In this document: positions 21,205 to 29,400 of the stretch, one piece after another
Numbering within the stretch: position 1 is the stretch's first letter
Layout: the number at the start of each line of letters is the position of its first letter
Assembly (NCBI GenBank): GCA_947175535.1
Contig: CAMWNF010000005.1
Span: 1-54,173, forward strand
Reading direction: 5' to 3'
DNA length: 54,173 nucleotides
Source: an uncultured Bacteroidales bacterium
Lineage (GTDB): Bacteria; Bacteroidota; Bacteroidia; Bacteroidales; Muribaculaceae
Translations under genes and position numbers: made by a program
The notes under the pieces: model-generated
Database searches by the model: none
Told to the model about the DNA's origin: nothing
What the model saw: the letters and a program-made list of their open reading frames with translations, nothing else

Positions 21205-23721
21205 TTATTTTGTAAGTTTCAGAGTTGAATGGCTACCGTCTGCAGTGATAGCTTTGGCGATATATATGCCCGGAGCAAGAGAGCTGATGTCTGCCTTTCC
21301 GTCGTTTGCCGCAACTACAGCGATGCCGGAAAGCGTGTAAACGGTGATGGAGGAAGCTCCTGCTGCCGAAACACAATCTCCTTCGACTTTTATAGAGATT
21401 TCACCGCGTTTGTTACAGGCGATATCCTCGATGCCTGTTGTACGAATGACGGGTACTTCTGTCACACGTGGTTCGACGTTTGAGTTGAGACCGTAGGCAC
21501 ACCATTTAGCCATATTGTATTTATGGTCGAAAGGAACGTCGTTGCCCATGTCCCAGTAGAAGATACCGCCGAAATCGTTGTCGACCGTATGACGGGCTCG
21601 TTTATATGTCTGAAGCGGGCCGTCGTAATAGTATGTATATCCGTTGATTTCTTTTGAATCCAATTCCTCATCGGGAACGTAATCTTCATCGAAAAAGTCA
21701 TTACGGACACCTTTTATGTCAACTTTAGGAGTACCATCCTGATATCCTTTTGAGGTCGTAGTAGCGTAAGATGTTATGATTTTAGACGGTTCAAAACCGT
21801 ATTTTACGAATGCATCACACATATCAACGAAGTGACTGTATCTGCTGTGTTCGTTCTGAGGTCCGTATTGCTGGAATGTGAAGCCGTCGACATACTGCAT
21901 CTTGTCTTTGGGGAAGCTGTATGCGACATTGTGACAGGAGATATTGAATGATTTCCCTTCGGGAAGGGCATTACGGATTTCTTCAGCAAGAAGTCCCAGA
22001 GTAGTCTGAGGTCCGTAGAGCCATTCAAGGTCGAGTTCCACACCGTCGTAGCCTTCTGAGAGTTTTGCCAGATCGGCAGCGAAAATCTTGCGTTTAGCCG
22101 CATCAGCGATGGTATTTTCCCAGCCGCTGTGACTCTTTACGGAAATACGCACTTCATAACCTTCCATACCCTCATATGCGGTAAGCATTATGTCGCGCCA
22201 ATGGTCCTGAGAGTAACTGTCATAGCCGATTCGGTCAGCTTTGTCGTAGAGGTATGCTGCGTGGGCCTTCATCATTATTCCGGCAGTCTGGATTACGTCG
22301 AAACCGGGCATCCATAGTCCCTTGTTCATATGCGATTTGATATTGTCGGCATTGAAAGCGTTATACAACCAGAATGCAGTTTCATCAAGTTTTCCTTTGA
22401 ACCCTTTACCCAGTATCATTTTCTCTCCGCTGTTTCCGGTGGGAACCTGAACAAGTTCTTGACTTGACTCACTCTTACGTGCCGGCTTAAGCTCTCCGTC
22501 GATTATGAAGGTAAAATTATAACGCACGTCGCTCGGACTTCCAGATGGCCAGATTGCTATATGATGCCATTTTTTCGCTTCAATTGCATTTATGACTCTG
22601 TAGCGGTTACCGTCCACAATCACGTCAATAGATTTGTTGTCAGGGTTGCCGAGGCGCATCGATATGCCGTTCTTGCCGTCGGCGGTTTCTTTTGCGAATA
22701 TAATGGCACCTTCAGTCCACTCGTCTATGTAGAACCATGTCTCGGCAGTGTAAATGTTGTTGGACACATTAAGGGTTTCAGTGCCGCAGTCAAGCCATGA
22801 GTTTCCGTCAAATGATGCGACGCCTTTACGACCTTCGAATTCGGCAAGCATCTTTACCTCCCCGTTAGCTGTCGCATGATTATTGGGAGTAGCGTAATTT
22901 AGATGTCCGTCGTTGTTACTCTCGATGCCGAGTATGATAAGGTCATTGCTGAGAAGATACTGGTTTTTGGGAATGGCGCGGTCGTAGAAGCGTTCATTTG
23001 CGGTGTAAGCACCGTTGATACGGTATTTCATGGCGATGTTGTCGCTGGCATTAAGACTTGCCGTGCCGGTTATGACACCGTGATTATTGGCTTCCGTCGT
23101 ATTTTCGTCCCATATAGCGGTCTGCTCTACGATATTCGGGCAGTCCTTGTGGTCGAATTTATAATATGCCACTAATGCCTCGCGCTCCGGGCACCAGCGG
23201 TTAAGGGTATTCTTGATAAAATAGTTGAATTCATCGTTGAGTGCGGTATTCCAGATTCTCACTTCATCAATTCGTCCTTCATACCTGCCGCCGATAGTGA
23301 ATTCGCCGCATTTGGCGGGCATTGCGCCGAGAGAGTTGACGTCGGTTGTGTTACCGTTGACGAGAACAGTGGTTTTGTCTCCGTCAGTAACGATTGTAAG
23401 TTGAGCCCATTTTCCATGAGCCATATTACCTGACTTTATTTCAGCAGTGTTATTGCCGACCTTTGCCACGATTGTTCCTTCTTTGCCTAATGAGACGCTC
23501 CAGCTGTCGGCAGCCGACAGTAAAGTTGCTCCTTCGGTCCAGACGGTTGGGTTGAACCATAGCTGTATTGTGTAATTCTGAGCACCGTCGAGTTTTGTAA
23601 GACGGTCACATGTCACGCGTGCGTCGCCCGCAAGCGTGAGGTCGTAGTTTGTAGCTACGCCGTAGGCGCTGCCTATAGAGCCTGCGCATAGTGCCAAGGC
23701 GAGCAAAAGCTCTTTTCGCAT
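21205..23721 (-). CDS. GH18 endo-beta-N-acetylglucosaminidase-like protein with LamG domains and T9SS-like tail
   Basis: An 838-residue secreted protein. The signal peptide is MRKELLLALALCAGSIGSAYG. Two laminin-G-like (concanavalin-type) domains follow (about residues 25-205 and 265-435; IQLWFNPTVWTEGATLLSA and YTAETWFYIDEWTEGAIIFA). A GH18 barrel comes next, with the motif YDGVELDLEW near residue 560 and WYNDI-type strands FTFQQYGPQNE and GGIFYWDMGND. The end is a type IX-style sorting tail (VYTLSGIAVV...LAPGIYIAKA). GH18 endoglycosidases cut the GlcNAc-GlcNAc core of N-glycans, so this is probably the surface enzyme that frees the glycan from the host protein. The catalytic motif reads DxxExDxE rather than the usual DxxDxDxE, but the acid Glu and the preceding Asp are present. 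The ORF-track start 30 codons upstream has no signal-like sequence, so I use 23721. Confidence 0.82.
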   Translation of the reverse strand: MRKELLLALALCAGSIGSAYGVATNYDLTLAGDARVTCDRLTKLDGAQNYTIQLWFNPTVWTEGATLLSAADSWSVSLGKEGTIVAKVGNNTAEIKSGNMAHGKWAQLTIVTDGDKTTVLVNGNTTDVNSLGAMPAKCGEFTIGGRYEGRIDEVRIWNTALNDEFNYFIKNTLNRWCPEREALVAYYKFDHKDCPNIVEQTAIWDENTTEANNHGVITGTASLNASDNIAMKYRINGAYTANERFYDRAIPKNQYLLSNDLIILGIESNNDGHLNYATPNNHATANGEVKMLAEFEGRKGVASFDGNSWLDCGTETLNVSNNIYTAETWFYIDEWTEGAIIFAKETADGKNGISMRLGNPDNKSIDVIVDGNRYRVINAIEAKKWHHIAIWPSGSPSDVRYNFTFIIDGELKPARKSESSQELVQVPTGNSGEKMILGKGFKGKLDETAFWLYNAFNADNIKSHMNKGLWMPGFDVIQTAGIMMKAHAAYLYDKADRIGYDSYSQDHWRDIMLTAYEGMEGYEVRISVKSHSGWENTIADAAKRKIFAADLAKLSEGYDGVELDLEWLYGPQTTLGLLAEEIRNALPEGKSFNISCHNVAYSFPKDKMQYVDGFTFQQYGPQNEHSRYSHFVDMCDAFVKYGFEPSKIITSYATTTSKGYQDGTPKVDIKGVRNDFFDEDYVPDEELDSKEINGYTYYYDGPLQTYKRARHTVDNDFGGIFYWDMGNDVPFDHKYNMAKWCAYGLNSNVEPRVTEVPVIRTTGIEDIACNKRGEISIKVEGDCVSAAGASSITVYTLSGIAVVAANDGKADISSLAPGIYIAKAITADGSHSTLKLTK

Positions 23722-23780
23722 AGGGATTAGTTTTTGGTATTTAGTTGATAATAAGGCGGAGAGATGTAATGGATGCTTAA

Positions 23781-23818
23781 TAATTCCGCGACGCCCCGGA
23801 TTGAGCGTCACGGAATTA
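23781..23818 (-). terminator. Intra-operon hairpin before the GH18 gene
   Basis: TAATTCCG pairs with CGGAATTA and GACGC with GCGTC, with one mismatch, around a 10-nt loop. It follows the 363-residue gene by about 30 nt. No long T-run follows, so partial termination or 3'-end protection is likelier than full termination. Confidence 0.6.
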
Positions 23819-23848
23819 TAACCTATTCAATAAAAATCTTATGCTTGC

Positions 23849-24940
23849 TTATTTGATAGCGAACTTGACAGCCTTTTCGCCGATGCGGGCAACATAGATG
23901 CCCTTGGCAAGTGTAGCTTCTGTTCCTGCGGCAACCTGTGCGCCGGTGAGATTGTAAACCATTGCAGGTGCGCTGAATGTTACGGTGTTACCGTTAACGT
24001 TTACGCTGGCTTCTTCAGTAACGACATCATTGATACCGGTAGTCTTGGTGGGGTCGCCCATTGCCAAAACGAGATTTTCGCGTTTGCGTTCACCATAAGT
24101 GGTTTCGTCCTGAGTCTTGTGGAAGGTGATTTCCTTGATGAAGAGGGTAGAACCGCCGTCAAGCCAGTTGTTGAATTCGCAGTTCAGGTAAACAGGCTTG
24201 TATGTGATGCCATCTTCGTCGTCAGCAGGGCAAGAAACTACGAATTCGTAAGTTTTCCACATTGAAGGATTATAGATATCTTCTTCTTCATCTTCGTCAT
24301 AATCAAAGCAGGGTTCAAAAGGAAGAGCTGCTGCATTTTCTACAGCTCCGCCAAGTGAGTTACCCTGGTCACCCTTGACATAAGCGACCTTAATCATGGG
24401 TTTTGCTTTTTCTTTGCTCAAATTTTTAGAGTAAAGATTGTAGACAACTTTTACTCTTATGTTAGCGTTGTCTGCTGTGGGTTCTTCTTCAGCAGGAGCA
24501 GCAGTAGGAGTGTTGTCTGGGTGAAGGAAGAAGTTCATCTTAAAGAATGGACCGCCAGAAAGACCGGGTACGATTCCGTAATCATAACCTGTTTTTTCAA
24601 GGAGAACATCGTTTACGTCGGTGCCGTTATGAGCATAGCAGAAAACTTTGCCTACTTCACCACCGAGGTTTACAAGCTGGATGCCAGAGGTGAGATTTTT
24701 TGAGTTACCGTCATTTCGGTTGAAAATCACCATGTTTATGAGACCGTTATCCCATTTTTCAGCTCCATTGACTTGATCCCAGCTCTTTATTTCAAGGTTC
24801 GAGCCTGCATAAGTCTGTTCGTCGAAGGGGAGTTTTTCGCAATTGTTGAAATAGTAGTTAGACGGAGTGATATCCACATCTTCCGCCATAGCAGAGAAGC
24901 CGAGAACGGCTGCACTTAAAAGAAGTAAAGTTTTCTTCAT
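23849..24940 (-). CDS. Secreted protein of unknown function with T9SS-like tail; first gene of the PUL operon
   Basis: A 363-residue protein with a clear signal peptide (MKKTLLLLSAAVLGFSAMA). I do not recognise the body. It begins DVDITPSNYYFNNCEKLPF and contains WDNGLINMVIFNRNDG, an acidic loop (DYDEDEEED) and a beta-rich segment ending ITFHKT, compatible with a jelly-roll or carbohydrate-binding fold. The C-terminus (VNVNGNTVTFSAPAMVYNLTGAQV...GIYVARIGEKAVKFAIK) has the form of a type IX secretion sorting domain, like the neighbouring GH18 protein. Being first behind the PUL promoter and followed by a hairpin, it may be the most highly expressed gene of the locus. A surface or released glycan-binding role is plausible but not shown by the sequence. 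Confidence 0.7.
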   Translation of the reverse strand: MKKTLLLLSAAVLGFSAMAEDVDITPSNYYFNNCEKLPFDEQTYAGSNLEIKSWDQVNGAEKWDNGLINMVIFNRNDGNSKNLTSGIQLVNLGGEVGKVFCYAHNGTDVNDVLLEKTGYDYGIVPGLSGGPFFKMNFFLHPDNTPTAAPAEEEPTADNANIRVKVVYNLYSKNLSKEKAKPMIKVAYVKGDQGNSLGGAVENAAALPFEPCFDYDEDEEEDIYNPSMWKTYEFVVSCPADDEDGITYKPVYLNCEFNNWLDGGSTLFIKEITFHKTQDETTYGERKRENLVLAMGDPTKTTGINDVVTEEASVNVNGNTVTFSAPAMVYNLTGAQVAAGTEATLAKGIYVARIGEKAVKFAIK

Positions 24941-25059
24941 GTTGATTTAATTAAGGTTTGTAAATAGTTTTGTTGTTATTTGTTTGTTAGACGTTTTTGA
25001 ATTTAGGTCGGGGAGGGCGAGCGCGCATCTGATTATATGTGAACTGCCTCGAATGCGAT

Positions 25060-25068
25060 GCAAAATTA
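25060..25068 (-). promoter_or_regulatory. -7 box of the main PUL operon
   Basis: TAATTTTGC on the minus strand is a full match to the -7 consensus. No TTG is found 17-23 nt upstream, unlike most other promoters in this window, which fits a promoter that needs an activator. Confidence 0.6.
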
Positions 25069-25168
25069 TGTTTAGAAATAATTATGCGATGTTCGATTTT
25101 TTACAAATAATATCTAAATTTGTCCAACAATTGCGTTGAAAAATGATTTTTGCTCAATTTGGAGCTTT

Positions 25169-25197
25169 TTTGAACATTGCGCACCCGATTTATTTTG
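25169..25197 (+). promoter_or_regulatory. Candidate promoter of the sialidase-HTCS-anSME operon
   Basis: TTTG (25169-25172) followed 17 nt later by TTATTTTG (25190-25197), the same variant -7 box as before nadB. TAAATTTG at 25115-25122 is an alternative. The leader would be about 140 to 215 nt long. Confidence 0.35.
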
Positions 25198-25342
25198 TAA
25201 ATTCGCATTGCAGTCAGAGTTAGGCTGATAGCGTTGCTAAAAATTACTTCGGACAATTTCGTACAATGTCTGTTTTTGTTTAATTTAATCCGGAAATCCG
25301 CTTTGAAAGCTGTTCCGACCGATAAATCAACCATAAATCAAC

Positions 25343-26485
25343 ATGAATAAATACAAATTCTTTTCAGCGCGTCTCGTTATCTTGTTGTCGGCAAGTTTTA
25401 CTGCCTGTATCCCGGCATTATCGCAGGCGGCTTTTCTTGACAGCTGTTTCGAAACACGGACAATGCTTTTTTCGGGAGGCGACGGCATATCGAAGAATTA
25501 CCGTATTCCTGCGCTTGCAACGACAGCTGACGGCACAATCGTCGCCGTTGCAGACCGACGTCTTGATTCTAACAAGGATTTGCCGGGAAGGATTGATGTC
25601 GTTTGCCGCACATCTTCCGACGGAGGCTATACATGGAGTCCGGTTTATGAAGTCGTTGTCCATGACGACGGAGGTGGTTACGGAGACCCTGCCCTCGGCT
25701 ACGACCCGAAATCTGGCGATTTGGTCTGTGTCGTCACCCACGGCAACGGTCTGTGGGAGTCGGTAATCGGCGATCACCCTTATATTAATGTATTACGGAG
25801 TTCTGATGACGGCAGGACATGGAGCGCGCCGGTCGACATAACTCCTTCACTTTTCTCTCAGACCGAAGGCGAGGCGCCTGTGACGGCTGTCAGTGCATTC
25901 GCCACGTCGGGCAGGATTCTGACCGACTCGCTCGGTGACATGTGGTTTGTGCTTATAGTGCGACCTGAAATAAAGAAATGGACAAACTTAAACTGTTATG
26001 CGTGCCGCAGTACTGACGGCGGGCATACATGGTCGGCGCTACCGGTCTGTGTAGACAAAAATGCCGACGAGTCGAAGCTTGTCGAACTTCCCGATGGCTC
26101 GCTGCTGATGAGTATCCGCAACCGCGACAAAGTCAACCGCAAGTTCGCCGTGAGCCATGACCGGGGACTGACTTGGTCTGAGCCGTCAACGGTTTCGACT
26201 CTCCCCGACCCGAACTGCAACGGAGATATAATGCTGATGCCCGACGGCTCGCTTATCCACAGTATTCCCAACCATGCGAAAAACCGCACGAATATATCGC
26301 TCTTCAAATCGACCGACAACGGAGCGACCTGGTCGAAAATAGTGGAAATGTGTCCGGTTCACAGTGCTTATTCGGCATTGACGCAGATTGACGGTTCGAC
26401 AATCGGTGTTCTGACAGAGGAAGCGTCCTCGTTAGGAGGTCTGCGACTGTGGTTTTCACGAATCAATCTTGATAAAATCAAATGA
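25343..26485 (+). CDS. Exo-alpha-sialidase, GH33
   Basis: A 380-residue sialidase with the six-bladed propeller of GH33. The N-terminus is a signal sequence that may be a lipoprotein type (SASFTAC). The arginine motif is YRIP near residue 55. Asp-box repeats are easy to see: SSDGGYTW, SSDDGRTW, STDGGHTW, SHDRGLTW and STDNGATW. The catalytic Glu region is DESKLVELPDGSLLMSIRNR, which also supplies the second Arg, and a Tyr is available in HSAYSAL near the end. It is shorter than many Bacteroides sialidases because it lacks the N-terminal carbohydrate-binding domain. It releases terminal sialic acid, the first step in exposing galactose for GH2. Its stop overlaps the start of the HTCS gene (ATGA), so the enzyme and the sensor are translationally coupled. 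Confidence 0.93.
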   Translation: MNKYKFFSARLVILLSASFTACIPALSQAAFLDSCFETRTMLFSGGDGISKNYRIPALATTADGTIVAVADRRLDSNKDLPGRIDVVCRTSSDGGYTWSPVYEVVVHDDGGGYGDPALGYDPKSGDLVCVVTHGNGLWESVIGDHPYINVLRSSDDGRTWSAPVDITPSLFSQTEGEAPVTAVSAFATSGRILTDSLGDMWFVLIVRPEIKKWTNLNCYACRSTDGGHTWSALPVCVDKNADESKLVELPDGSLLMSIRNRDKVNRKFAVSHDRGLTWSEPSTVSTLPDPNCNGDIMLMPDGSLIHSIPNHAKNRTNISLFKSTDNGATWSKIVEMCPVHSAYSALTQIDGSTIGVLTEEASSLGGLRLWFSRINLDKIK

Positions 26486-29400
26486 GTAAGCGTTCGCTCG
26501 CCGCTGTCGTACTTGTGGCGTTCGCCTTTTTGACTCAGGCGGCAGAATATCTGTGGCGCAACATTTCTCTTGACGCAGGTCTGTCGCACAGCAACGTTAC
26601 GGCTATCACACGCGACAATCGCGGTTTCATCTGGATTGGCACACGCTTCGGTCTCAACCGTTACGATTTTGAAAACGTCGTCAACTTCTATCATGACCCT
26701 GACAATGCGAAGACAATTCCTGATAATTCAATACGTGCGCTTTTCACCGACAGCCGAGGCAACATATGGGTCGCAGGCGAGTCAGGTGTAGCGGTGAGTC
26801 GCGACGGCAGGACTTTCGAACGAATCACAATCGATGGCACTCCCATTAATGCCCGCTCGTTTCACGAAGAGGGTGACGGTCTGCTTATGGGCAGTGCCGG
26901 CGTGATTTATTACTATGATTACAATTCGGGAGCTATCGCCCCCTTGCAGACCCGCGGAGGCTCGTCTTATTTTTACACCGATATAATAAGCCGCGGAAAT
27001 AATTTCTATGTACTTGTGACGCGGTGGGACGGTCTGTGGCTGTTCGACCGTACACGTGCATCGATTTCGAGGCTCGCCGGAGTCGACAGTAAGAATATAA
27101 TGTCTGCCTGCATAGACTCGCGCGGCACACTGTGGATGTCGCCTTACGGTCAGGGTGTGAAGGCATATGACCGCGCAGGCTCGCAGATTTTTGATTTTAC
27201 ATCTTCCAGCAGCGAGTTGCCGAGCGACATAGTGCTTGACATAGCCGAGTATGACAACAATATCTGGTTTGCGACCGACGGCGGAGGGGTCGCCATATTT
27301 CATCCCGATACTGAAACTCTTGAGCGGAGTCCGGCGCGCACTAACTCCGGACAAATAGCGTCAGTGACGACCCTCTACACTGATGACCACAATAATCTTT
27401 TCGCGGGAACCGTACGCGATGGAGCTGCATCCGTGCTACCGGTCGCCATGCACACATTTCACAGCAGCCGTCATTCTCTTTCGGCTATAACCTCGGCATG
27501 GATTGATGAAGCCGATGATATAATATGGCTCGGTGACGACGGGAACGGTGTCATACGTTACAACCTCGATGATGAGACCCTGACTCCGGTAGCAACCACG
27601 TCGGGGCTGAAAGTCATAGACCTGGTGGGTCACGACAATGCCACCCTCCTCGTCACGACTTTTGACAAAGGATTTTTTCTGATGGATAAGAAGACGGGGA
27701 AAATCACCCCGGCTCCAGCCGACCTCGAACGCCTCAGACAGCGCATCGGCAATCAGGCTCTCGGCATACATACACGCCGGCTTGCTGATAATGTAATCGC
27801 TCTTGTAAGCGACCGAATTTCTCTCTATGACCCTGCGACGAGAACAATCACCGGAGAGAGCGAGCAGCCTCAGGGACTCACAGGTTCGCTTCTGCCGTTT
27901 TTCAATCGCGATGGCAGATTGCTCTGCTACGGAACAAATTATGTCACCGAGTATGACCCTGTGACTGATGCTCACAGCTGCCTGTTCAGACTCCCGCGCG
28001 GAGAACGCATAAACTGCGCTGTTTTCGATGGCGCACATACGATTTTTGTTGCTACCGACCGCGGTATCAAGGCGTTTGATACAGTATCGGGCGAAATGTC
28101 AGCAATGTCGGATATCAATGAACGTGTGTCGGCACTCGCCTGCGATGGTGATGCACGTCTTTATATCGCCACCACACGTGCTATTTATCTAAAAGACCGT
28201 ACGACCGGCAACATAGTGGGTTTTGATGTCAATGACGGTGTTACGCCCAATGAATATCTACCAAATGCCACATTATTCCATGACAACTGCTTGCTTTTCG
28301 GAGGAATATATGGACTGCTGCGCATCCATCCCGATGAAGTCGACGATTTGCTCAGTGTTCAGAATGATCCGGCTATTAATCTTGCGGAGATAAAAATCGA
28401 CGGTATCGACTCAGGCGCGTCAATCACCGACGGTGCCCTGACAGTTCCTGCCAAACACTCCTTCGTGACGCTCTCGGTAATCGACAACGGCACTAACTCG
28501 CATCATCGTCATAAATTCCGTTACTACATCAGTCACCCCGGTGAGACAAAGATGATAGAGACCTTCGCGAGAACTGTCGACCTCAATTTTCTCGAAAGTG
28601 GAAAAAAATATGATATATCCGTCAGTGCCATGAGACCTGACGGCAGCTGGATTGACCCCCCCTATCATCTTGTTACAGTGGATGTTATGAGTTTGTGGTG
28701 GATGTCTCCGTTTTTATGGTTAGCCGTTGGATTACTGTTGGTTGCAGTTCTGGGCGGCCTGTGGATAAGGGTCTATCACAGGCGGAAAGCCCGTCTTGCC
28801 GCCCGTCTTGACACATACCGCCGCAACACTCTCGAAAAAGAACTGTCGTTCTTCGTCAACACAAACTATGCTCTCCGCACGCCCCTGACCTTGATATATG
28901 CTCCCGTGAAACTTCTTATCGAGCAGCTCCATGACGGGAAAGAAGTTGAGATTGTTCCGGCTCTCGAAATGATTTACCGCAACACGAAAAAGATGCGTGA
29001 CTCGATTGATATGGCTCTTCAGCTCCATCGTGTGACTGATATTAAGGATGATTCCCAGCTTTCGACTCATGATATCAATCGTTCGGTTTCGGAAGTGATA
29101 GCCACTCTGAAACATGAACTTGACATTAAGCATATCTCTTGCCGTCACACACGTTCGCAGGAGATGTTTCCCGCGTTATACGACCGCGACCGTCTCCGTG
29201 CGGTCATCGAGACTCTGATTCGTAATGCCATCGAACGGTCGTCAGACAATGCCGTAATAGAAATCCGGACCGAACTCCATGGAAATTTCATCCGCGTTTC
29301 TGTGTCAGACTCCGGAGAGCATCTTGACAATGATACTCTTGAAGGTCTGTTCTCGAAATATTTTCATGACGACAATTCAAAATTCGGTAATAGTCTCGGC

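Larger units (their letters stand above)
24941..25342. promoter_or_regulatory. Divergent regulatory region of the PUL
   Basis: This 402-nt AT-rich stretch without genes separates the two PUL arms. It contains the minus-strand -7 box (25060-25068), two candidate plus-strand promoters (-7-like boxes at 25115-25122 and 25190-25197) and several T/A tracts. The region 25085-25190 is the natural place for the DNA-binding domain of the HTCS to act. The repeated TTTTTGCTCAATTTG and TTTTTTGAACATTG are loosely similar and about 20 bp apart, but I cannot call a site with confidence. Confidence 0.6.
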
